From: UBA12087 sp964370815
Lineage (GTDB): Bacteria; Chloroflexota; Anaerolineae; Anaerolineales; Villigracilaceae
Direction: 5' to 3'
Assembly: GCA_964370815.1 (NCBI GenBank)
Contig: CAYJKQ010000029.1
Span: 1-11,680, forward strand
DNA: 11,680 nucleotides
The notes beneath the pieces were generated by a model. The model was given only the letters and a program-made list of their open reading frames with translations, was not told the origin of the DNA and ran no database searches. Positions 1 to 7,393 of this stretch are shown here, piece by piece. The translations under genes and the position numbers were made by a program. Each line of letters opens with the position of its first letter. Position 1 is the first letter of the stretch.

Positions 1-485
1 AAGCCCTGCGCCGCATTGGCGAAGGTGCAGCCATGATCCGCACCAAGGGCGAGGCCGGTACTGGCGACATTGTCGAAGCAGTGCGGCATGCCCGTGCTGT
101 TTTCGGTGAGATCCGCCGCCTGCAGAACATGCCCGATGAAGAATTGATGACCTTCGCCAAGGAAATTGGTGCACCCTACGAACTCGTCAAAGAGGTCAAG
201 GAACTCGGTCATCTGCCGGTGGTCAACTTTGCGGCTGGGGGAATTGCCACCCCTGCCGATGCCGCCCTGATGATGCAGTTGGGTGTGGATGGTGTCTTTG
301 TCGGTTCCGGCATCTTTAAATCGGGTGATCCGGCCAAGCGTGCCAGCGCCATTGTGAAAGCCACCACGCATTTCAAAGATGCCTCCATCCTGGCTGAAGT
401 CAGCCGCAATCTGGGTGCAGCCATGGTCGGTGTGAACATCTCGAGTATGCCCGAATCCGAGAAATTGGCAGGCCGCGGCTGGTAA
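1..485 (+). CDS. pdxS: Pyridoxal 5'-phosphate synthase lyase subunit PdxS (5'-truncated by window edge)
   Basis: PdxS condenses ribose 5-phosphate, glyceraldehyde 3-phosphate and ammonia into PLP in the cytoplasm, and PdxT supplies the ammonia. Only the C-terminal part is visible, about 160 of the usual 290 or so residues. The frame is open from base 3 and reads ALRRIGEGAAMIRTKGEAGTG, so the apparent ATG at base 33 is internal. The MIRTKGE motif holds the second catalytic lysine of the family (Lys149 in Bacillus-type numbering). The first catalytic lysine lies upstream, outside the window. Further on, the phosphate-binding barrel segments NFAAGGIATPADAALMM and GVDGVFVGSGIFKSGDP are intact, and the protein ends in a normal family tail (ESEKLAGRGW). 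The stop is 8 bases before pdxT, the usual bacterial arrangement. Identification is secure; only the missing 5' part is unknown. Confidence 0.97.
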   Translation, partial: ALRRIGEGAAMIRTKGEAGTGDIVEAVRHARAVFGEIRRLQNMPDEELMTFAKEIGAPYELVKEVKELGHLPVVNFAAGGIATPADAALMMQLGVDGVFVGSGIFKSGDPAKRASAIVKATTHFKDASILAEVSRNLGAAMVGVNISSMPESEKLAGRGW

Positions 486-493
486 TTTAATCT

Positions 494-1075
494 ATGAAAA
501 TTGGGGTCCTCGCATTGCAGGGCGACTTTGCGGAACACATCCGGGTGCTGAAGCAGTTGGATGTAGAGACGGTAGAAGTTCGTCTGCCGCCTCAATTGGC
601 CGGGTTGGATGGTTTGATCCTGCCTGGTGGAGAATCCACCACGATCGGCAAACTGTGCGTGGATTATGGTCTTTTGAAACCACTGCAGCAGTTCGGTCAG
701 AAGCACGCCATGTGGGGCACCTGCGCCGGTGCCATCCTGCTCTCAAAGGATGCAGCCCGCACCCAGCCTCTTTTGGGCTTGATGGATATCACTGTGGCTC
801 GCAATGCCTTCGGACGCCAGGTGGATTCCTTCGAAGCAGACCTGGATATCGAACCTCTTAAACAGGTCACGCACACATCAATGCCTTACCATGCCTTTTT
901 CATTCGAGCCCCGATCATTTCCAGGGTTGCAGGCGAGGCGCAGGTGCTGGCTACACTTCCGGATGGACGCATCGTCGCCGCCTTGCAGGACAGGCTTCTG
1001 GCCACCTCCTTCCACCCGGAACTGACCGCCGACACACGCTTTCACGAGTATTTTCTGTCACTCATCAACGCATAG
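494..1075 (+). CDS. pdxT: Pyridoxal 5'-phosphate synthase glutaminase subunit PdxT
   Basis: PdxT is a class I glutamine amidotransferase that hydrolyses glutamine and channels ammonia to PdxS in the PLP synthase complex. At 193 residues it has normal family length. It begins with the typical MKIGVLALQGDFAEH. The oxyanion segment LPGGESTT is near residues 43-50. The nucleophile is Cys77 in WGTCAGA. The family motif ARNAFGRQ is near 102-109, and the His-x-Glu pair is His174 and Glu176 in SFHPELT. All three catalytic residues are therefore present. The start lies 8 bases after the pdxS stop and has no strong Shine-Dalgarno sequence, so translational coupling to pdxS is likely. The downstream gene starts 6 bases after this stop, which suggests one transcript. 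Confidence 0.97.
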   Translation: MKIGVLALQGDFAEHIRVLKQLDVETVEVRLPPQLAGLDGLILPGGESTTIGKLCVDYGLLKPLQQFGQKHAMWGTCAGAILLSKDAARTQPLLGLMDITVARNAFGRQVDSFEADLDIEPLKQVTHTSMPYHAFFIRAPIISRVAGEAQVLATLPDGRIVAALQDRLLATSFHPELTADTRFHEYFLSLINA

Positions 1076-1080
1076 GAAAA

Positions 1081-2010
1081 ATGTCTGTCCGTCCTCTCGA
1101 CCTTCTGGACCTGTTCACTCTATACCACTATCGCCATCAATTGATAGCGCTGGATAGTGCCCGGGCATTAACGCGCGGCAGTTGGATGGGGTTAAGCTCC
1201 ATGCTCTCCTATCTGAATCCCCACCGTGAAGTTGCCACTGCCATCTCTCTGCATAAAGGTGCAGTCCTGATCGGGCAGGTCACACATTCCAACGCTTCCC
1301 CGCATGCCAACCTGGCTTTCCTGGCACCTGAAGAAAGCAGCCCGCACATGCAAGCCTCCCTGCTGGATTATCTATCCGTGCAGGCTGGCGAATGGGGCTG
1401 CCTGTCCCTTCTAGCCGAGGTGGACGAATGTTCGCCTGTCTTCAAAGCCTTGCGCCAATCCGGATTCTCGATGTACGCCTGGCAGCGGTTTTGGAAATTG
1501 AACGATCCTCAAGAACCCAATAATGAGATCCTGTGGAATGAACCGGTCGACTCCGACCTGATCGAAATTCAAAGCTTGTACAACCTGATCGTACCTGCCA
1601 TGCTCCAGCTGATCGAACCTTTGCCGCATCATGCAGCTGGATTGGTCTGCCGCCAGGAAGGTGACATTCAGGCTTATATCAGCTTAAAATACGGTTCGGC
1701 TGGCATCTGGGCTCAACCGTTCATCCACCCGGATGCTGCCTGTTTACCCGCGTGGATGACCGCCATGCTGACAGCCATCCCTGACCGGCGCAACCGCCCG
1801 GTATATGTCTGCATCCGCTCCTACCAGGCCTGGCTCGAAAGCATCCTCGAAGAATTGGGTGCCTCAGCTGGAGAACGCCAGGCAGTCATGGTTCGGCACC
1901 TGGCTGTTCGCAAGTATGCCGAAGAAGCACTGCCCGCCAAGAAAGTGGAACCCGCCTGGGCAAAACCTGCCACACCGGTCACCCGCATCAAACCTAGCGA
2001 TGTTGATTAG
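1081..2010 (+). CDS. GNAT-like (acetyltransferase-fold) protein of unknown function
   Basis: A 309-residue soluble protein with no signal peptide or membrane segment. It looks like a degenerate or tandem GNAT fold. An N-terminal half (about 1-155) ends in a strand-helix pattern typical of acetyltransferases (FKALRQSGFSMYAWQRFWKL, near 121-140). A second half (about 160-285) contains RPVYVCIRSYQAWLESILEEL, near 238-258, followed by GASAGERQAVMVRHLAVR, which resembles the C-terminal strand-helix-strand of GNAT domains. A clear acetyl-CoA pyrophosphate loop (R/Q-x-x-G-x-G/A) is not obvious, so catalysis is uncertain. The start is chosen because AGGA, overlapping the pdxT stop, lies just ahead of the ATG. 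The gene follows pdxT by only 5 bases and is probably in the same operon, but nothing links it to PLP metabolism beyond position. The last 30 residues are Lys/Pro-rich and probably disordered. Confidence 0.6.
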   Translation: MSVRPLDLLDLFTLYHYRHQLIALDSARALTRGSWMGLSSMLSYLNPHREVATAISLHKGAVLIGQVTHSNASPHANLAFLAPEESSPHMQASLLDYLSVQAGEWGCLSLLAEVDECSPVFKALRQSGFSMYAWQRFWKLNDPQEPNNEILWNEPVDSDLIEIQSLYNLIVPAMLQLIEPLPHHAAGLVCRQEGDIQAYISLKYGSAGIWAQPFIHPDAACLPAWMTAMLTAIPDRRNRPVYVCIRSYQAWLESILEELGASAGERQAVMVRHLAVRKYAEEALPAKKVEPAWAKPATPVTRIKPSDVD

Positions 2011-2099
2011 CTTAATATCAAATTTGGATATAACTGTTCAGGTATGTCACCCTGGGCATTTACGAAAAAAATTTTAGAATTAGATGGAAAAGTAGAAAA

Positions 2100-3737
2100 A
2101 TGACCAAAATGCGAATAACTGATGACCTGGATGCCCTGCTGGGTGTCATCCCACCCGCCATTTCCGCCGCAGTTCAAAAAGAAAATAATAGCGACAACCT
2201 GCTGGAAGTCATTCTGGACCTGGGACGCGTACCAACCGCCCGTTTTGTGGACCATGAAATCACCCTGAGCGAGAAAGAGATCACCCGCCAGGAGTTGGAT
2301 TTCGTGGTTGAGCATATTGGTGATATTGATGCTGACAATCGCGCCGGATTGGAACGTACTTTGCACCGCATCTCTGCCATTCGCAACCGGCGTGGTCATA
2401 TCGTCGGGCTGACCTGCCGGGTTGGTCGGGCGGTGTATGGCACCGTTGACATTCTGCAGGATATCATCGAGTCGGGCAAGAGCATCCTGATCCTGGGACG
2501 TCCGGCTGTCGGCAAGACCACCCTGCTGCGTGAGGCGGCTCGCATCCTGGCTGAAACCCATCGTGTCATCATCGTGGATACCTCCAACGAGATCGGAGGG
2601 GATGGAGATGTGCCGCACCCGGCCGTGGGAAAGGCGCGCCGCATGCAAGTGCGTGAACCCATGCTTCAGCACGAGGTCATGATCGAGGCTGTCGAGAACC
2701 ATAACCCCGAGGTGATCGTCATTGATGAGATCGGGCGTGAGTTGGAAGCCGCCGCAGCCCGTACCATCGCTGAACGCGGTGTGCAATTGATCGGCACAGC
2801 CCACGGCAACACCATCGATAACCTGATGCTGAATCCGACCCTATCCGACCTGATCGGTGGCATCGAAGCCGTCACTCTCTCGGATGAGGAAGCCCGGCGG
2901 CGCGGCACCCAGAAGACCGTGCTCGAACGCCGTGCCCCACCCACTTTTGATGTGCTGGTGGAGATCCAGACCCGTGACAGGCTGGCGGTGCACGTCGACA
3001 TCTCCGAATCGGTTGACTCACTGCTGCGCGGCTATCCGCTGCCGCCCGAGGTACGTTCACGCGATGCAAAAGGCAATATCCAGATCGAAAAAACACCGCT
3101 CAGTGTGCGTGGTACATCCGGTTTCCGCATTGAAAATGGCAATAACCAGCGGCGTCCCAGCCCGGTGGAGATGCATCCATCCCCGCGCCTTGGACGGGAG
3201 ACAAGTGTTATTGCATCTTCCACACAGGTTGAGCACGCACCGGCATACCCGGAATCAAATCGGCTGCCCCTCAAAACCATGCGCATCCACCCTTATGGTG
3301 TAGCCCGCAACCGCTTGTTGCAGGCTGCCAAACGTCTGGGTGTCGCGGCTCAGGTGGCAACCGATGTCGCCAATGCGGATGTTCTGGTGACCCTCAAATC
3401 CCATTATCGCAACCGCCAGCAGACCGTCATGGATGCTGAACAGCGCGGCATGCCCATCTATGTCTTGCGCGCCAATACCGTCGCCCAGATGGAGCAGTTC
3501 CTGGGTAACCTGTTCAATTTGCCGGAGCTTCAACCGCAAACTGAAGAGATCAGTGATTTCCAGCTTGAAACCCAGGCTGCCATTGCTGCAGTTTTGAACG
3601 GTGAACGCTGGGTAGACCTGCCTTCGGCCCCCTCCACGGTGCGGCGCCTGCAGCACGATATGGCCCGCCAGGCCGAACTGGTCTCCCACTCCTACGGCAA
3701 GGAACCCCGCCGCCGGGTCAGGATCTTTCGCGAATGA
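2100..3737 (+). CDS. SpoIIIAA-like P-loop ATPase with C-terminal R3H domain
   Basis: A 545-residue cytoplasmic protein of the family usually annotated as R3H-domain nucleic-acid-binding protein or stage III sporulation AA-like ATPase (also Ycf45-like). The ATPase core spans about residues 90-300. Walker A is GRPAVGKTT (133-141), Walker B is VIVIDEIG (205-212), and a sensor-like stretch GTAHGNTIDNL follows at 232-242. Residues about 330-390 form a probable disordered linker. A second small domain, about 392-475, precedes the R3H domain at roughly 505-545, with the signature R515-x-x-x-H519 and the SHSYGKEPRRRVRIF tail. R3H domains bind single-stranded nucleic acid, so a nucleic-acid-dependent ATPase role is likely. 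The substrate is unknown. A second ATG three codons in is also possible; both have only a weak purine-rich leader. Its stop overlaps the tmk start by 4 bases, indicating coupled translation. No sporulation gene is visible nearby. Confidence 0.88.
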   Translation: MTKMRITDDLDALLGVIPPAISAAVQKENNSDNLLEVILDLGRVPTARFVDHEITLSEKEITRQELDFVVEHIGDIDADNRAGLERTLHRISAIRNRRGHIVGLTCRVGRAVYGTVDILQDIIESGKSILILGRPAVGKTTLLREAARILAETHRVIIVDTSNEIGGDGDVPHPAVGKARRMQVREPMLQHEVMIEAVENHNPEVIVIDEIGRELEAAAARTIAERGVQLIGTAHGNTIDNLMLNPTLSDLIGGIEAVTLSDEEARRRGTQKTVLERRAPPTFDVLVEIQTRDRLAVHVDISESVDSLLRGYPLPPEVRSRDAKGNIQIEKTPLSVRGTSGFRIENGNNQRRPSPVEMHPSPRLGRETSVIASSTQVEHAPAYPESNRLPLKTMRIHPYGVARNRLLQAAKRLGVAAQVATDVANADVLVTLKSHYRNRQQTVMDAEQRGMPIYVLRANTVAQMEQFLGNLFNLPELQPQTEEISDFQLETQAAIAAVLNGERWVDLPSAPSTVRRLQHDMARQAELVSHSYGKEPRRRVRIFRE

Positions 3738-4372
3738 CTCCGGTCAGGTTCATCACCCTGGAAGGTCCGGAAGGCTCCGGCAAGACCTCCCACATGGAGC
3801 CGCTATCCAAATGGCTGGAAAGTGAGGGCTGGCAGGTGTTGTGCACGCGCGAACCAGGGGGAACCCCCATCAGCGAGCAGATCCGGGCTGTGATCCATGA
3901 CCTGAAGAACAAGGAGATGCACCCTCACACCGAGACCCTGCTCTACCAGGCTGCCCGCTCCCAGATCGTGGAGCAGGTCATCCGCCCCCAACTGGCTCAG
4001 GGGGGCATCGTGCTGTGTGACCGTTATGCCGATTCGACCCTGGCTTACCAGGGCTACGGACACCGTCAAAATCTGGAGGATGTGCGCGCCCTTATCAATT
4101 ACGCCACTGCCGGTCTGCAGCCGGACCTGACTATTTTGTTGGATGTGGATGTGGAGATCGGCTTGCAGCGCAGCTCCCAGCGCCGCTCGCATGGTGGCGA
4201 ATGGAACCGTCTGGATGCCTACCAGCTGGATTTCCACCAGCGTGTGCGCCAGGGCTACCTGGAACTGGTCAAAGCCGAGCCGGCGCGTTGGGTGGTGGTG
4301 GACGCTGCGTTGAGCTGGCAGAATGTCCAGTCCGCCCTGCGCCAGGTCATTTCAGATGGATTAAAAACGTAG
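3734..4372 (+). CDS. tmk: Thymidylate kinase (dTMP kinase)
   Basis: Phosphorylates dTMP to dTDP with ATP, an essential step of dTTP synthesis. The 212-residue length is normal. The P-loop is GPEGSGKT (11-18). The dTMP-binding segment TREPGGT is at 38-44. The DRY motif, CDRYADSTLAYQGYG, begins with Asp96. The lid region, around RRSHGGEWNRLD (150-161), carries several arginines. The ATG overlaps the upstream ATPase stop (ATGA overlap), so the start is well fixed and translation is probably coupled. It is the last gene of the + strand run, and a GC-rich hairpin begins immediately after its TAG. Confidence 0.96.
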   Translation: MTPVRFITLEGPEGSGKTSHMEPLSKWLESEGWQVLCTREPGGTPISEQIRAVIHDLKNKEMHPHTETLLYQAARSQIVEQVIRPQLAQGGIVLCDRYADSTLAYQGYGHRQNLEDVRALINYATAGLQPDLTILLDVDVEIGLQRSSQRRSHGGEWNRLDAYQLDFHQRVRQGYLELVKAEPARWVVVDAALSWQNVQSALRQVISDGLKT

Positions 4373-4397
4373 GGGCGGGTTTCATGCCCGCCCGAAT
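4360..4397. terminator. GC-rich hairpin between convergent tmk and fmdB-like gene; probable bidirectional terminator and dispersed repeat
   Basis: The arms GGGCGGG (4373-4379) and CCCGCCC (4387-4393) form a 7-bp GC stem with a 7-base loop. Read on the - strand the hairpin is followed a few bases later by a T5 run (plus-strand AAAAA at 4363-4367), which suits termination of the - strand genes. On the + strand only a weak AATTT follows. The spurious reading frame across it encodes VGAGFMPAR, a peptide I recall from dispersed GC-rich palindromic repeats in many genomes, so this may be one copy of a repeated element. The repeat idea is from memory and cannot be tested from one copy. Confidence 0.6.
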
Positions 4398-4416
4398 TTA
4401 GTTGTAGATCGTAGTC

Positions 4417-4830
4417 CTAAAGATCCAAATCTCCCATGCCCATACCACCCATGCCGCCCATGCCAGCCATTTCCCCACCCAGGTCGGGCAGGGCGCTCTC
4501 GATCTCTTCCGGGCTCTGACCGGATTCCAGGCGATCGACCACATCATCGAATTCGGGAGGCAGTTCCTCACCCATCTCACGTCCCATTTTGCGCATTATG
4601 GCTCCCATCGCTTTCGGGTCATCTTCCAGCCCTGCCAGCGCGGAAGGATCTGCCAGGCTTTCCATGCGGCTCTCCTCGGATTTTGCCACGCGCACACGCG
4701 GCAGTCTGCGGCGCACATTGGCGCTCTGGCAGTGCGCACAAACCACCGCCTTGCTGCCATACTCGGCATAAGTAAAGAAAATGTCAAAGCGTTGCTTGCA
4801 ATCCAAACAGACGTAGTCGTACAGGGGCAT
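4417..4830 (-). CDS. FmdB-family zinc-ribbon protein
   Basis: A 137-residue protein starting MPLYDYVCLDC, the hallmark of the FmdB/CxxC-CxxC family of putative regulatory proteins. The zinc-ribbon ligands are Cys8, Cys11, Cys31 and Cys34. The middle segment (about 50-110) is acidic and helical, with ESGQSPEEIESALPDLGG near 102-119. The tail is a Met-Gly repeat (GMGGMGGMGMGDLDL). Family members were first noted beside formamidase/amidase genes; the molecular role is unsettled, and regulatory or metal-related functions have been suggested. A good Shine-Dalgarno sequence (GGAG, six bases before the ATG) supports the start. It lies 62 bases downstream of the synthase gene on the same strand and could be co-transcribed with it. 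Identification of the family is firm; function is not. Confidence 0.85.
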   Translation of the reverse strand: MPLYDYVCLDCKQRFDIFFTYAEYGSKAVVCAHCQSANVRRRLPRVRVAKSEESRMESLADPSALAGLEDDPKAMGAIMRKMGREMGEELPPEFDDVVDRLESGQSPEEIESALPDLGGEMAGMGGMGGMGMGDLDL

Positions 4831-4892
4831 GGTTGCTCCGTGGTGTTATTTCTCTGATAAAGATGGACCATTAAATGAGATGATAGCCGCCA

Positions 4893-6074
4893 TCACGAGA
4901 TCAGACCGAATTGTTTTCCAACTCTGGCAAAGACCTCCAAAACGCGCTCCATCTGTTCGTCTGTATGAGTGGCCATGTAACTGGTGCGCAGGAGTTGACG
5001 CCCCTCCGGGACAGCCGGGGCGAGAACCGGGTTGACAAAGATTCCCTCATCGAAGAGAGCTTTGCTTATCATCAGCGTGCGCATATTGTCGCCGATCAGG
5101 ATGGGAATAACTGGTGTTTCAGATTGACCGATGTCGAACCCGAGGCGCTTGTATTCCTTGCGCATGTAAGAAGCCAGATCATTTAGACGTTGAATGCGTT
5201 CCGGTTCGGATTGCATGACATGCAGGGCAGCCAGGGCTGCTGCTGCATTGGATGGTGGAATGCTGGCGCTGAAGATCATGGAACGGGCATTGTGTTTGAT
5301 GTAGTGGATAATATCATCGTCTCCGGCAATAAAGCCGCCCAGGGAGGCAAAGGACTTGCTGAAGGTTGACATGATGAGATCTACCTCATCCGTCAAATTG
5401 AAGTGTGCAGAAGTGCCGCGCCCTCCACCAAGAACACCTGTGGCATGGGCATCATCCACCATCAGGCGGGCGTTGAATTTCTTACAGATCGGGACGATCT
5501 CTGGAAGAGGCGCAATATCTCCTTCCATACTGTACAACCCGTCCACCACGACAAGTTTACCAGAGACATCTGCCACCTGGTTTAACATATGCTCCAGGTG
5601 AGTCATGTCATTGTGACGAAAGCGCACGATCTTACCCCAACCCAGCCTGGCGCCATCCACGATGGAACCGTGATCAAACTTGTCCAGCACAACCACATCA
5701 TTCTGGCTGACAAGTGCGCTGATCGTGCCCAGGTTGGTCTGCATACCGGTTGAAAAGACCAGGGCGGATTGTTTGCCTACCCATTCTGCCAGTTCCCGCT
5801 CAAGTTGCTCATGCAATTCGATGGTCCCGTTGAGGAAGCGGGAACCGGTGCAGGAGGTTCCGTAACGCTCAATTGCATCGATCGCTGCCTGGCGGACTTT
5901 TGGATGCGTGGTCAGTCCTAAATAATTGTTCGACCCGCACATGATGAGTCGGTGACCCTTGTAAACAGCTTCGGTGCCTTCGTTCTCGCTCAGCGGCATG
6001 AAATAAGGATAATATCCTGAGGCCATGACTTCTTTAGCGGTTGTGTAATTCAAGCATTTCTCAAAAATGTCCAT
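4893..6074 (-). CDS. Serine palmitoyltransferase-type alpha-oxoamine synthase
   Basis: A 393-residue soluble PLP enzyme of the alpha-oxoamine synthase family (SPT, KBL, BioF, AlaS). SPT condenses serine with an acyl-CoA to 3-ketosphinganine, the first step of sphingolipid synthesis. The expected residues are present: His135 in DKFDHGSIVDG (stacks on PLP), Asp207/Asp208 and His210 in VDDAH, the Schiff-base lysine Lys240 in STFSKSFASLGG, and Arg363 in LLRTSYMATHT. Features recalled from Bacteroidota SPT include the N-terminal YYPYF, GSRFLNGT (77-84), the run VDGLYSMEGDIAPLPEI, IFSASIPP, and the DEGIFVNPV segment near 342-350. The start is fixed by GGAG seven bases before the ATG. It lies 103 bases downstream of a KDSR-type reductase on the same strand, which favours SPT over 2-amino-3-ketobutyrate CoA ligase (no threonine dehydrogenase present) or BioF (no biotin genes present). 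Substrate assignment is inferred, not shown. Confidence 0.8.
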   Translation of the reverse strand: MDIFEKCLNYTTAKEVMASGYYPYFMPLSENEGTEAVYKGHRLIMCGSNNYLGLTTHPKVRQAAIDAIERYGTSCTGSRFLNGTIELHEQLERELAEWVGKQSALVFSTGMQTNLGTISALVSQNDVVVLDKFDHGSIVDGARLGWGKIVRFRHNDMTHLEHMLNQVADVSGKLVVVDGLYSMEGDIAPLPEIVPICKKFNARLMVDDAHATGVLGGGRGTSAHFNLTDEVDLIMSTFSKSFASLGGFIAGDDDIIHYIKHNARSMIFSASIPPSNAAAALAALHVMQSEPERIQRLNDLASYMRKEYKRLGFDIGQSETPVIPILIGDNMRTLMISKALFDEGIFVNPVLAPAVPEGRQLLRTSYMATHTDEQMERVLEVFARVGKQFGLIS

Positions 6075-6177
6075 CTTGTTCTCCGATCGGTTAGGTTGAT
6101 TTGCATGAACCTGGGGGAGTCTTTTCCAGTATTATGTCCGGGAGATCCAGCCATCCACGGAGATCATTTGAGTGCAG

Positions 6178-7014
6178 CTATATCTTTTTCTTCTTGCCCG
6201 AGGCTGCCATTTGGTCCAGCAGGCTGAAGACCAGGCTCTTGGGCAGCTTGCTGGTCAGCAGGTAGAACAGGCGTGAATCCATGCCGGGGAAGATCAGGAA
6301 GCGACCTTTCTCCGCCTGCTGCAGGATGTCGCCTGCCACCTTATCGGCTGCCAGCGCTTTGGCGTTGCCCGAGATGGCTTTTGTCTCAACCGGTTTGAAA
6401 GGTTCCTCATAAGCCAGTTGCGGTGTTTCGGTGTCAGGTGGGAAGGCTACCGAAACACGGATGCCATGCGGCTTCATCTCTGCCCGCAAAACCTCCGAGA
6501 ACCCGGTCACTGCATATTTTGTGGGGCTATAAGCGCTGTACCCAAACACACCCAGGTAACCTGCCATCGAAGAGATATTGATAATATGACCGGAACCGCG
6601 CTTGAGCATTTCCGGCAGGAGGGCTTTGGTCACATACACCGTCCCGAAATAGTTGACCTGCATCAAACGCTCGAAGACATCCAATTCAAGCTCCTGGATA
6701 TAACCGGGCTGGGTCTCGCCAGCCGAATTAATGACTACATCCGGGACCCCGGCGGATTCGATAACGCTATTAACTATAAGCCGGGCTTGTTCTGCGTCCG
6801 AGACATCCCCGGAAAAAATTCCGCAAAACTGTGATGATTCACGACGGGCAGCTTCCACTTCTTTCAGGGCAGCCTCCAAAACCTCTCTCCGGCGAGCGTT
6901 GAGCCAGATGTGCGCACCTGCCGCAGCCAGTTGTTTTGCAGCTGCCAACCCGATCCCGCTCGATCCTCCGGTGATCAGAACGATCTTATTATGCCAATAT
7001 GGATTTGGTGTCAT
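6178..7014 (-). CDS. Short-chain dehydrogenase, 3-ketodihydrosphingosine reductase (KDSR) type
   Basis: KDSR reduces 3-ketosphinganine to sphinganine with NADPH, the second step of sphingoid-base synthesis. The 278-residue protein is a classical SDR: cofactor loop TGGSSGIG (15-22), NSAG (96-99), Asn121, catalytic Ser148 or Ser149, Tyr162 and Lys166 (YSAYSPTKYA). An Arg pair at 41-42 after the second strand (NARRR) suits NADPH. After the active site it reads VAFPPDTETPQLAYEE followed by KPVETKAIS, which closely follows the region of human KDSR that I recall as PPDTDTPGF and KPLETRLIS. The C-terminus is hydrophobic (LFYLLTSKLPKSLVFSLL) and ends KKKKI, suggesting peripheral membrane contact. AAAGG lies a few bases before the ATG. 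It is the first gene of the - strand run with the SPT-type synthase. A generic SDR role remains possible, but the neighbour and motifs argue for KDSR. Confidence 0.78.
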   Translation of the reverse strand: MTPNPYWHNKIVLITGGSSGIGLAAAKQLAAAGAHIWLNARRREVLEAALKEVEAARRESSQFCGIFSGDVSDAEQARLIVNSVIESAGVPDVVINSAGETQPGYIQELELDVFERLMQVNYFGTVYVTKALLPEMLKRGSGHIINISSMAGYLGVFGYSAYSPTKYAVTGFSEVLRAEMKPHGIRVSVAFPPDTETPQLAYEEPFKPVETKAISGNAKALAADKVAGDILQQAEKGRFLIFPGMDSRLFYLLTSKLPKSLVFSLLDQMAASGKKKKI

Positions 7015-7393
7015 ATATTACCTTTTGAGGTTTTCCACTTGATTAATGAGGATTTCCATTGGTTCTGTCTGCTGGATTGGATAAAACAAGACAGGCTTCC
7101 TGGGGGGATTCGTAGGCAGGTATTATAACCAATTTTCTGATTTAAAGAGGAATAACACCCTTTATATCGCCATAGAAAAGGTGAGTATAATGATCAATGA
7201 ACAATCATCTCGTCAAAACCACCAACGTCCCCCCTTACCCCTGCGGGTCGGGGACTTCGCCGAATGTCCCGCGTGATCTAAGCGGGAAAGTCTCGCGTGC
7301 TCTTGGAGGGAAGGTTGTAATGAATTCGAGCCTGATCTTAAGAACCTGCGGGACGATTGGATAAGAATATTTAATAACAAAGGAAAAAAACTC
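7015..7393. other. Divergent intergenic region with small hairpins
   Basis: A 379-base gap between the KDSR-type gene (-) and the small membrane protein gene (+), so it must hold both promoters. Possible -10 elements are TATAAT read on the - strand near 7122-7128 and TATAAT on the + strand near 7185-7191, neither with a convincing -35. From about 7225 it becomes GC-rich: GGGAC (7251-7255) can pair with GTCCC (7266-7270) around TTCGCCGAA, while TCCCGC (7267-7272) can instead pair with GCGGGA (7282-7287). These pairings exclude each other. No convincing coding sequence was seen here. Confidence 0.4.

Noticed and set aside
2007..2804. Long open frame on the - strand opposite the ATPase gene
   Set aside because: It is antisense to conserved Walker-motif coding sequence and shows no recognisable domain; a shadow frame.
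4201..4401. Small + strand frame overlapping the end of tmk
   Set aside because: It overlaps the conserved tmk frame, and its tail is just the translated palindromic repeat.
4893..6074. Annotation as 2-amino-3-ketobutyrate CoA ligase, BioF or CqsA
   Set aside because: All share the fold, but the YYPYF start, GSRFLNGT motif and the adjacent KDSR-type gene fit serine palmitoyltransferase better. No tdh, biotin or quorum-sensing neighbours are seen.
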